Shown here in pieces: positions 21,378-32,000 of a stretch of DNA of 64,000 nucleotides. The stretch covers positions 3,956,501 to 4,020,500 of the forward strand of contig JAJNNQ010000005.1 of assembly GCA_027886175.1 (NCBI GenBank). The letters run 5' to 3'. The position numbers and the translations under genes are program-made. Within the stretch, counting starts at the first letter, position 1; the number at the start of each line of letters is the position of its first letter. The stretch is from Phylloscopus collybita (lineage: Eukaryota; Chordata; Aves; Passeriformes; Phylloscopidae). The notes under the pieces are model-generated. The model saw nothing but the letters and a program-made list of their open reading frames with translations. It made no database searches and was not told where the DNA came from.

Positions 21378-24300
21378 GGCATACCAGTAAATAACGTTCA
21401 GAAACTTTAGGATGGGCTATCTCTCCACTGGGCAATCTCTTGATTTCTGCCTACTCTATGAATGCCATGATGACTGCCTAAAATTAGCTGTGACTTCACA
21501 GCTTCCCTGTGCCCTTGCAAGACTAGCTTTGAACTTGAAAGCCTCCTACACAAAGTGCTTTGTGCTGTCAACCTGGTCACGGCAGACGAGAAAAATGTGG
21601 CACTGAAGACAGTGGTCTTCCAATAAATACATCCACAGTACGGCCATGCATGACTCGAGATCAAAGACAGAGTGCAAGTGCTGAGGTCATTAAACATTAA
21701 TAGAAATACAGAAATGCAACAGCTTGCATGAAAGGCTGAGCCTGACTTTAAAGTGATGAAAGCTTGTGTAGTCAGCGATTGTTCACCCGTGATAATGCTC
21801 TTGCCATCGGTGGTTCTCTGCCTTAGAAAGGTGAATAACTAATCATTCTTGGGCTAAAGCATCGAGGCGTGGGGCAGTTAATGACTTGTACCAAGTGAAA
21901 ATAGGCTCGGTGATGCTCAGCATCAGCAGCTCTAGGGAAAGCCAGAGTGCCACAGATGTCAAGTTGGAAAATCAGCTCCGGGTCACCAGTTCTACAACTG
22001 ATGGATGAGTAAGGGTTTACCCCACACAAGTCCTTCAGGAAGGACATGGCATCAGAAGTCACCAGCATAAAAGGAGGTTTGGGGTAAGATATCTATAGGC
22101 ACAGCCCCAAGCCAGCAGGACTTAGCACCAGCTTTTAGGAGACCATCTTCACGGATGGTCTTTCTCGGATGGCTGCATTTCTTCAACATGTCATATATTT
22201 TTTAATATTCTGAAGTGTAAGAACATCACAGCATGGGAAATGCTTCCTGGTTCCTATCACAACAGAGTTAATACAGCCTGTGCAGTGTTTTGAGCAACTA
22301 CAAAGGAAGCTGTGCTAAAAATGATGACTTTAGGAAACCTCTATTAGAAAACAGCCCCCCTGCCATGTTTCTAATAATTTTTTGATTAGCAGCATAACTA
22401 TCTAATAAGGTTTCTGGGGTATTCTGATACCGTGTGGAATGATCCAATCTGCAGCCTGAGCTAATGAAGTGATACTCAGCATTGCATTCTGCCAATATGT
22501 GTCTCTTATTCTGTCTGGAGCCACTTCCCTCAGGGCGGTTTGTTGGCAATTCTGAGCAAGGGCAGGTGCCTCCAAAGAGCAAGGTGACTGTGCTTAACCA
22601 TGTGGGGTGAGTGGCAGAGGTCCAGCCACATCCTTTTCTGGGAAGAGAGGGAAAATGCCAGCTTTGCTCTCCTCTGAGCTCCGCACAACGTGTCCCAGGG
22701 CAGTCCCACAGCATATGGCAGAGCAGCCTTCTGAAGATGTAGCTGTACCACATCCAGGTAGAGCCTCAGGAAAGAACTGTTGCTATCAGACTAAGCCAAA
22801 TTCCTGCCCTTTTCCTTGAGGCTACTGGCTTCACACCGTTTTGGGAGGCAGCTTTGCCTCCTCTGTGCAGACCTGGTGTTGGAAAAGCAAATGATGACAT
22901 CCTGCAGGCTCCACATCCCCTGCTCATCCTCCACCTCTAGCATGACCACTGAACGAGACCTTTACCCAACAACATCATTTGGCTCAGGCCAAATGTTTCA
23001 GCTCCTTTCCTAGCAAATTCTTTCCAAATCTAGCAGCAGAGCTACAAGCACCCCAGAGTACTGCAGGCACTGAGTGCTGTAAATCAGAGATCATCATAGC
23101 TGCTAACTGGGATTTCAGACCACTGTCATTTTTCAAGCTGGCCTGACATTTAAGTCTACACTAAAAACCTCTGCTGACCTCAAGAATTTGACGGGAAATG
23201 CTTGTAAGGAATGTGTTAAATACCTGGCGAGTGAGTGAAGATGCCAGCAGCAATCAAGATTTTTCTGGAGCAGCTCTGAGCCCAACTGCAATCCCTCACC
23301 ACAGATATGCAGAAGCAGCATGCTGTGACCTCTGAGCCAGACTGTGAAGAATCTCTGGGGGAGATGATACTGGTATTTCCTGTGGTACTCAGCACTTGTG
23401 GTGCCCAGAATATGGGAAATTATCATGCAGCTGCCTGGAGGGGTGGTGAGATGACTGAATGTACACTCTGGTGAAGCACAAGTCAACAGAGGAGCTGGGA
23501 GAGCCCCGCTGCTGTGCAGCCCACCAAACCTTCTGAGTACTTTGTTTTGGTCAGTGGGGATGGGGAGAGGGGTTCAAACCATCTGAGTTTTTGCAAGAGA
23601 GCCCAGGATTTGTCCAAGCAGCAACGGCTTCTCATGTGGGAATAATTATTAACATCCAGCTCGCAGAGTCTTAGCCATTGTCACTTCTCAGTGACACCAA
23701 AAATGCTCTGGTTTTTGTGGGATGGAGGATTTGCAGCCACACCTCACAGTTCCAACAGCAGCAACCATCTCTCCCCGTGCTCATTCCATTCTCCCCAACA
23801 TTTTTTCTTTTTTTTTTTTTTTTTTAATCCAGAGCAGGTTTTCATCCTCCCTGACACCCCTTCTCTGATCTTGGTCAAAGCATTTAATCTCTGTGACCCA
23901 CTTTGCCCACATGCAGACTAAAGGCTGCTATAAGAACATGTGAATGCTGTGCTTAGGAAGTGTTTTTAGGTTTGTTTGTTTGTTAACTTTCTTATATTCA
24001 GAAGGAATATTCATCCTCTGGTGTTCTCCAGCCCTTTCTGGTTTTCCTTACTTTCTTGGTGCACTTTCAGCCAGCAAAGTGATATTTATTGGTGTGCTGG
24101 CACTGAATACTCTCTAATTTTCTGCCATGTCCTTGATATTTAGTTTCACATCTTTTGGAATTAAGCCCTATTGTACAACACCCATCTAAACCCTGAATTA
24201 AAGCAACTGGAGTTCCTTCTCTTTCGTACTATCACAGCCAGGATCATAATCTGACTGACATCACAAGTACCTAAAATATAAAATTAACTTCGAACAGCAC

Positions 24301-26199
24301 TGATTTTGACTTCAGAGTGTATCAGGAGTCCTGAGACAGCCCTGGAAGCTGTGTGCAAGCAAAAGGCATGGTATACAGACAATTTTTTTTTTTTTTTTTT
24401 GTATTCTTGTGCTGTAGCAAGGCTGGGTCTGGCTGCCACTGATGTGTGATAGCAAAGCACCCATTATCTTCACCAGATAAGAACCAGCTCACCCATCTCG
24501 TGAGGGCATCACTGAGCTGGGGGATGCCTCTGCACAGAGTCTGGCATTCAATACAGCAGCACTGCCTGATAAGCCAAACCTAAATAAAAGCATCAGGTCA
24601 CCCAAAGGTGAGTTTTCATCCCCCGCATACGCGACTGACTCTACTACTTGTGCTCATTTTTTTTTTCTAGAAGTGAAAAATCTGGTCCTTGCAGCTTTTA
24701 AGGAGGTTTTAAAATAACTATTTTTCCCATCTCTGTGGTTTAAATAGAATCATAACCATACTACTTATAGCCTGGAAGAGAGAGAAGATGCCAAAATATC
24801 AGACATTTTTAATAGAGTAAAGAGAAAGAAAATATTGGCTTGGTTACCAGCAGGATTAGGAAAAAGATGGCAAGATCTGAGTTACAGATCACAGTTCTAG
24901 GCCCCTACTATGTAGGCAGCTTCTGAGGGAAAGTTCCAGGGGTTGGAACCCTGCAGAAAAGACCTAGAAGTAAATCAGGGGTATAAAGTATACTTGGAAC
25001 ACAATTCCCAGCAACAGCATCCATGCCTTGCCCCAGTCTTTGTAACACAGCTTTACCCCATTACTGTCCAAGACTCACCAAGCTATTATCTCATATTCCA
25101 GCCTGAAAATATAATTAGCACTGATAACCAGCTGCTGCTGTGATCTGAAGTATGTGACAGCTTTCCTTCTGTACCTAGGTGCCTTTTCAAAATGCTTTAG
25201 GAGCTTTAGAAATGATTGTTAAGTCTCTCTTTGTTTTAAAGACACCCTATCCATGGTCATATTTCTTAGCCCAGTTCTGGCAGCATTGGCACTGCAACTG
25301 TGCCAAAAAATTCAAATTGCAGCCTTTCCTTTATGCTCTGCAGGAAATGCTGCCTTTTCTGGTGTCCAAATACCAGCTGGGGGTGGAAAACAAGACTTAA
25401 ACCAAACCAGGAGTCCCATCTCATTTCATTCCCTGCCTCAATCTGAAGCTGCCACCTTTGCCCTCTTCTGATCTGCCATCTCTCTTGTGCTCCCTTCAGA
25501 GCCACAGGACAACACTTCTCAGTTGATGTCTACCAGTTTTGAACTACTCTCTACAGAAATACTCAACAGATGCAGATTTCTTCATGTAAACTGAGGTTGC
25601 ATCCCTGCCATTTTGTGTGAGACTTGCTCCAGCACATATTTGTTAAATGTTACGTGATCCATCAGAAAGGGAAGCACCTCAGGGACAGCTTCCTCTGAGA
25701 TAGCTAAGAAGTTCTGCCAGGATCCTGCCATCCAAATACTTTCAGAGACATTTTTGTAGAGCAACAGAGCAGGTTAAAATGCCATGCTTAATAAATGGAA
25801 GCTTCCCATTAAGAATGTAGTTTATAAATGAGTATGGTATTGACCAAACCACAGCGTTAAAAAACTGCTTTGCCAACCAAAACGAACCATCCACAATTAC
25901 ACACTCTTTCCTATCATTAACAGAGGAGCAATTAGCTACAACAGAAATTTGGTTTCAGCAGACACACAGAATTGTGCTGTTTAAACCTGTTGCCCATCAT
26001 GAATTTAAGTCTTCTTAAAAATAGCTTTAGTCACTTTTATTGGTATAAACACCTAAATTGAGATCTAACAGCAAATAAGGATTGTGCTTGTCCATAATAA
26101 CCTTAGCTGTGAAATCTACTCAGACACAAGACATACAACCTTCCACATACACAAGTTATTTGTCAGCAAAGCAGAATGCTGCCATTCTGAAACAATTAC
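15861..26199. other. Intergenic region between PROK2 and GPR27
   Basis: No exon of a known gene, RNA gene or recognisable transposon is seen. The longest simple tracts are T runs at 21340-21374 (35 T), 23808-23826 and 24381-24400. Open frames are short and unrelated to known families. Conserved enhancers may be present but cannot be told from a single sequence. Confidence 0.55.
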
Positions 26200-27088
26200 A
26201 TACAGTAAAGGTTTTCAATATTTTATTAAAGAAAACAGTCAAAATGTACAAGTATTACCCAGGTTTGTAGATAACTTCCTATAAAGGCAGTAAAATATGA
26301 ATTTCAATCTAGGTTTTAAAAACTGCTATAGTTGCTTATTTTTAAAGTTGGTATTTTAAAATCACGTTTCACAAATAGTTCTGAAATATTACCAAATGAA
26401 TAGTGCAACAAGAAAAATTGAAATTAGTTCTACACTGTTTGCATGTCAAGCAAAAGTTATAACTAACGGCTTCAAATACTCAAACCATTTGAGAATGAAT
26501 GAACCCAACAGCTCCCACCAAAACTGACTTTTGACCACATTAGGAACGTCCTCTTCATGTTCTTCACTTAAAATCAAATAATAATAAAACAACACCGCTT
26601 GAGGTCATCAAAAATAACTTTAGTATAAAATTGTCTTGGCCCTTATCAAATATTACATGAGTAAAATTGTTAAGCCTTTATCAAAACAGACAGGAATAGG
26701 GAAACAAAAAAAAAAATGTCATGGCCTTAATCCATATCTGTTGGAATCATGTTTAGAAACGTTAGAAGCAAGACCAGAAACTCGGAGCCCTGTTTTGTTT
26801 TTAAAAACCACACAATCACAAAGAAAAAAAAAAAAAACCAGCTTCTTACTGCCTAAGGTTTAGGGGTGTTCTGCTCAAGTACCTGTTCCCATAGACAGCA
26901 ACCTGTTATGTTCTGAAGAGAGCATACGCAAAATATAGAAAAATAAATAAAACAGCTTCTTACAGCCTAAGGTTTGGGTGCTGGGTGGTGGTTTAGTATG
27001 TCCCCCACAGGTCACACTCTCTTGAGCTCATATGCAGAAACATGGAAATTTATATCCATCTTTCTTTTTTAGAAAGAGAAAAGCCCCC
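26200..27088 (-). other. GPR27: Probable GPR27 3' UTR
   Basis: AT-rich sequence lies downstream of the GPR27 stop on the - strand. An AATAAA signal (complement of 26222-26227) would end a 3' UTR of about 0.9 kb; another lies at the complement of 26036-26041. A 25-bp direct repeat occurs at 26837-26861 and 26951-26975. Confidence 0.4.
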
Positions 27089-28231
27089 CTACATCCCAAA
27101 GCTCTTGAGATCGCAAAGGATGGTGCCCTGGGTGCTCTGGATGCTTTGGCAGCATGGGAAGTGGGCTCGGAGACAGACCCTGAGCTCCTTGTTGAAGATG
27201 AAGCACAGGATCGGGTTGACCCCTGCCTGGGCAAACGTCATCCAGACGGAGGTGGTCAGGTACACCTGGGGGATGGAGCTGGCCTTAATGAAGACCCGCA
27301 GGTAGCAGGCCACAATGTAGGGGGACCAGAGCAGCAGGAAGAGCAAGGTGATCATGTAGAACATCTTGCAGAGCCTTTTCTCCATCTTAAACTCCTCCAG
27401 CACCAGCAGCCTCTTGATCTGGCTGTGGGTGGCCTGCCTTATGCCCACGAGGGTGGGCGGCGTGGGCCCCCTGCCAAAGCCAGCCGTCCAGTTCGCAGCC
27501 GCTTGGCCGGTGGCTCCCGGCCCGTGGAAGGTCCAGTTCTGGCTGATGGCCGGTACCAGCTGGGCCGGCTTCATCTTGCGGTGGCCGTGGATGAAGAAGA
27601 GCAGCTTGATGTAGACCAGGTGGGTGGCGGCGATGACGGCCGCCAGCATGAGCATGAAGCCCAGCGTGTCGTTGGCCTTGACGTAGCGGTGCTCGAAGAT
27701 GCACTGTTCCTCCTCCCGGATGAACTTGTAGGTGCCCACGTCAAAGACGGGGGGAAAGGCCATGGCCATGGAGAGGGTCCACACCATGCACACCACAGCC
27801 AGGCAGGTCCAGCCCGTCATGCGCTTGGCGTAGAAGCGGTGGTGGGCGATGGCCATGTAGCGTGTGACCCCCACGCAGAAGAGCAGGAAGGCGGCGTGGA
27901 AGCAGAAGAGCACGGCCAGGAAGGCCAGCACCTTGCAGCTGAGGGGCCCGTGGGGCCAGGCGGCCCCGCTGCGCACCGACAGCATGACGAAGGGGAAGCA
28001 GGCGAGCGAGCGGAGCCCGTCGGCCAGGCAGAGGTCCAGCAGCAGGTAGTAGGGCGCGCGGTGCAGGTGCCGGTCCTTGAGGATGAGCCAGGCGAAGAGC
28101 ACGTTGCCGGCCAGGCTGACGCAGAGGATCAGCCCCAGCGTGGCGAGCTTCAGCCCGGAGGCGCTCAGCAGGCCGCCGGCGCTGGGCAGGTGCGGGCTGC
28201 TGCTGCTCCCCAGCTCGCTGCTGTTCGCCAT
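27089..28231 (-). CDS. GPR27: Orphan G-protein-coupled receptor 27 (SREB1)
   Basis: An intronless 380-residue class A receptor of the SREB family (GPR27, GPR85, GPR173), a plasma-membrane orphan receptor enriched in brain. Mammalian GPR27 has been linked to insulin secretion. Seven membrane spans are visible at about 27-49, 61-83, 98-121, 141-162, 189-214, 289-312 and 323-347. Cys99 and Cys177 can form the extracellular disulphide. The DRY motif is replaced by TRY (123-125) and NPxxY by NPILC (339-343), both SREB traits. The third intracellular loop carries the SREB signature NWTFHGPGATGQAAANW (232-248). The C-terminal CCQS...CDLK tail matches GPR27 and not its paralogues, as does its place between PROK2 and EIF4E3. 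The ATG lies in a CpG island. Large open frames on the opposite strand are shadows of GC-rich coding. Confidence 0.97.
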   Translation of the reverse strand: MANSSELGSSSSPHLPSAGGLLSASGLKLATLGLILCVSLAGNVLFAWLILKDRHLHRAPYYLLLDLCLADGLRSLACFPFVMLSVRSGAAWPHGPLSCKVLAFLAVLFCFHAAFLLFCVGVTRYMAIAHHRFYAKRMTGWTCLAVVCMVWTLSMAMAFPPVFDVGTYKFIREEEQCIFEHRYVKANDTLGFMLMLAAVIAATHLVYIKLLFFIHGHRKMKPAQLVPAISQNWTFHGPGATGQAAANWTAGFGRGPTPPTLVGIRQATHSQIKRLLVLEEFKMEKRLCKMFYMITLLFLLLWSPYIVACYLRVFIKASSIPQVYLTTSVWMTFAQAGVNPILCFIFNKELRVCLRAHFPCCQSIQSTQGTILCDLKSFGM

Positions 28232-28669
28232 CGGGTCCTCCCTCCTCCTCCTCCTCCTCCTCCTCTCCTCCTTCTCCGCGCGGGCAGGGCCGGGGGGCTG
28301 AGGGCCGGGGGCTCAGCGCCGCGGCAGCGCGCCGGGGCCGAGGGCCGCGCCGCCCGGCGCCCCCATGCCCGCAGCCGCCGCCGCGCTGCCGCCGCCGCCC
28401 CGGCCGCCCCGGCGAGGCGGGGCGCTGCCGCCGCGCTCCCCGCGGGCCATGCGGCTCCCGCGCCCGCGCTAGCTCCGCGCCCGCCGCCGCCGCCGCCGCC
28501 CCGGGGGCATCGGGGATGCGCTGGGAGGGGAGGAAGGGGGGGACGCGGAGCGCAGCGGAGCCTCCCCTTACCGCCGGCAGCTGCTCCTCCGCGCCGGGCG
28601 AGGGGCCGGACGAGCCTGCGCACAGCGGCGGCGGCGGCTCTGCCCAGCTCCCGCCGAGGACAATGGGGT

Positions 28670-28688
28670 AAATCCCCCTCCCTCTCTC

Positions 28689-28722
<34 letters not shown>

Positions 28723-28770
28723 CTCTCCCTTCCCTCCTCCTCCTGCTGCTCCTCCGTCCCTCCGCCCACG
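28670..28770. repeat. Polypyrimidine tract with T30
   Basis: About 100 bp of the + strand is nearly all C and T, centred on 30 consecutive T at 28693-28722. It lies about 460 bp upstream of the GPR27 start codon. On the GPR27 strand it is polypurine. Confidence 0.85.
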
Positions 28771-28980
28771 CCTCCGCCCCCCGCGCAGCCCGGCCCCTGC
28801 GGAGCGCGGGGCTGAGCCAGGCGCGCAGCGGCGCGGAGCGGCGCGGAGGTCCCGCTGCCGCAGCGGGGATGGGAGCGGGGCTGGGCTGAGCTGAGCGGAG
28901 CCGCCCGCAGCCGGACCCCCGGCACCCGCCCTTCTCCCGCCGGGGCGAGTGCCGGGCTGGGGCTCGGGGGCAGCGGCGGG

Positions 28981-29034
28981 GTGCGGTGGGATGCGGTGAG
29001 GTGCGGTGGGATGCGGTGGGATGCGGTGAGGTGT
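28981..29034. repeat. 10-bp GATGCGGTGG-type microsatellite
   Basis: About five units of a 10-mer alternate between GTGCGGTGGG, GATGCGGTGG and GATGCGGTGA. Short and imperfect, at the edge of the GPR27 CpG island. Confidence 0.85.
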
Positions 29035-29059
29035 CCGGCCGCAGCGGCCGTGGCGGGGA

Positions 29060-32000
29060 TCCCCTGCATCCCCTTCCGGAGGAACAGGGGAGAGTGGTGC
29101 CGTTCACAGCTGATGGAGACAATGTATCTGGGCGTGAGACAGGTGTGTTCGTGCCCATATACACACGTACCGGCACCTATGGCATGTGAATTGGTTCAGT
29201 GTAGCCACACATTTAGTGACACACCCGCGTCACAGTCACCAGTGTGCTTCTGCTAGATTTGGCCGTATTAAATGGCCATTTAACTTCCTGCTCGCAAGCA
29301 AGTCCAGCAGCACCTGTTGCAGCGCAGCACCCGGGTGCGCTGTCCCTTGCTTGGCAGGGGGGTTTGGAAGGGAAGGAGGCGTGCAGCAAGCTTACAGGGC
29401 AAATGTTTCAGTGTGAACATCAAGGAAAAGGTGCCTCTGCAAGTCAGGAGCCTGACATTTAGGTTCCTCGTGGAACCTGTCATTTGGGGTCTAATTAGGG
29501 TTCTTAAGAAGGTCAAACAGGATGCTCTCTGTGTTTCTGTGTTCTTCAGGGGCTTACCAGCTGCCAGGCTCAGTTACACGGGACCCACAGAGGGCTGGGC
29601 AGGTTTTGTGAGCTGGATAAATCACATTTGACCTGAGTAGCACAGAGCATCTGCTGATGCACCTGTGTCGTCGGTGCAGGTTTATAATGGGCAGTTCAAG
29701 GTAGGCCAGTGAGATGCAGTTCCTTGTCCTCTCTCTCCCACTTTGCCATCCTTGTGTATGTAGGGCAAGGCCTCTCTGCGTGCCTTGTAAGGCACGCACC
29801 AACGCACGGCCCTGGGCTCACTGGAGATGCTAATGCAATTATCCTACTATTACTGAGTTTCCTTCATGGCCTCTTGTGAAGGACACGTCTGAAATCCTTT
29901 TTGAGCATTCTATTAAAAGCCATCAGTAAATTCAGCGTTATTCCAGAAACTGTAGACAATTAAATCATCTGCATCAGCCCCAAAAGTGAAGGTTGGTGGA
30001 GCATCTTTCGAGCGGATCTTTCTGGCTGGTTTCTCTCTGCGTTTAGTGGGGACCAGGCTCTGACCCTGATCGTGCCACCAGACGTCCAGAGTAGCTCTGC
30101 TGAACTCCTGGCATTTTAACAGTGCTGAACCAAAGCCAGACTTTGGCCCCAAGGTACGTCGAGGGCAATCTGTATCACACAGGACTTCATTTGCCCCTGG
30201 ATCTGTTTTGTGTCCGTTATTTATTGCAGTGTTAGGAGACCACAGAAATCCTGATGGGGGGAAAAAAAATAGGTGGTAGATAATTGAGGCTGCTTTTTGC
30301 TTCCTACCAATGCATCTGAGCTGTTTTCAGTTGTTAGGTTTCTCATTTGCACCGAAGTTTTACTGTGACAGAGAATTGCCCACGGGTTGTTCAGTGCTTT
30401 GTGCAATTTTCCAGGCGTTTCTCACATTCGTGCAGTGACTCGAGTGCCGGGTTCGCCGTGTCCCCTCGGCAGCCCCGGCACCCGTGTCGGGAGCGATGTC
30501 TTTTGTGGAGGAGCGGGACACGGCGAGTGTCGCTGGTCCCCGGTGCAGCACAGGAACAGGCTCTGCCGGGGCGGGCTGCCAGGAGCCAACGTGCTTTGCC
30601 AAACACGAGTACGAGGATCGATTGTCCTTGGGGGCATGTGGCTTTTCAGAGGAGCAGAGGAGCCCTTATAGCTCGTGTTAGCTCTGTGATCTCTGCCATC
30701 AAGTGAACAAAAGGGAATAACACACCTGCTTCCCTCCTCCGCTCCTGCGGGAAGGGTTTCTCCTCTCCCTGAACGCTCGCCAGCGCAGCTGAGCTGGCTC
30801 AGGAGCTGCCGTAATTCACTGCTATCTTGCCAGGCCAGCAGCAAATTGCTAGCTCATCTTTCTTCCACCTGTAGCGAGAAGAGAGCCGGCAGGGAATGGT
30901 GTTTCATCCATTTTCCCAGGGCTGCTTCCCTGATGAGGCTGTTATATACTGCTAGAGGAGGTGTGAGCCTAGAATTTGGCTGACTGAGAGATGTGACACT
31001 AAAGGGACAGCCAGAAGGAATGAAGAAAATAAGGGGCAGGCAGGGGGTTAACAGTCTTTGTATGATCAGGGTTCTCACCTCCCAAAGGGGCTGACCTGGC
31101 ATTAGACCCACCAGGATAACTCTGCCTGTTAATTACACCCTGCCGGGAGAAGAGCCCTCCTTGCCCCACCTGGGTGACCCCATACAGGCAAGCCAACACC
31201 AATTCGGGCTGCTTCATGTCTTGTTGCATCAGACCCATCAACTTCAAACCAGTTCCTCGTCGAGATTCGGCCTCAGCTTGGACATTAGTGCCAGACTTAC
31301 AGCATTTGACTTAGAAAGAGAAATAGGGCATTTTGTAACCCCTTTGCTGTTGCAGAGGTGCTTAAGGAACTCTTCCCACCTGCAGGGACTGCTGTGCCTG
31401 TGGAAATGTCCAGCACTGAGAGTCAAAAGGAGCAGCAGGGACAGCAGCTGTATCCACACGGCAAAGCCTTCATCTTCAGTGCTGCTTGGCTCTGCCTGGT
31501 GTCCAGCCCCAGCCAAGCAGGGACACCTCTGTGCATGGGTGCACCCCTGGGCACTGAAACACAGAGCACCTGCCTCCAGTGCCCTGGCAGGGGCTGGAAA
31601 CACTGTGTGTCCATTGATTTGGGCATAGCCAGACAAAAGCCAGACCCATCACAGCAGTCCTGGGGAGCAGGTAATTCCCAGAGATTGTAAGGAGAGTGTT
31701 AAGCTATTTTCCTTCCTCCCTTCAATCACTTTCACAAAACGAGTTTAATGAAGAGCTATTCTCTGCTTACAAAATGGTGCTGCACAAGCTAGATGGATTC
31801 CTCTGACCTTTCAGTGTGCTTTACTTGAATTGGCTGCCTCTTCATGTTCTCCTCTCACTGCCTTGAACAGGAAAGACAGCTGGAATAGGGACTCTTACAG
31901 CAAATACTGTGGCATATTGCCTTCCTTCTATCAGTCACTCGTGTGCTCCCTGAATCTTTATCTATTTATTATTAGTGATTTTATTTGTGTTCCTGTGGCT

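Larger units (their letters stand above)
27400..29060. promoter_or_regulatory. GPR27: CpG island over GPR27 and its promoter
   Basis: Very GC- and CpG-rich sequence covers the 5' two-thirds of the GPR27 coding region and about 800 bp upstream. No TATA box is obvious. It is interrupted by a polypyrimidine tract with 30 consecutive T (28693-28722). Confidence 0.8.

Noticed and set aside
27032..28894. A 620-codon + strand open frame over GPR27 and a 442-codon - strand frame at 27741-29069
   Set aside because: Both are alternative-frame shadows of GC-rich GPR27 coding and its CpG island. Composition is Pro/Ala/Arg or Gly/Ala-rich with no recognisable fold.
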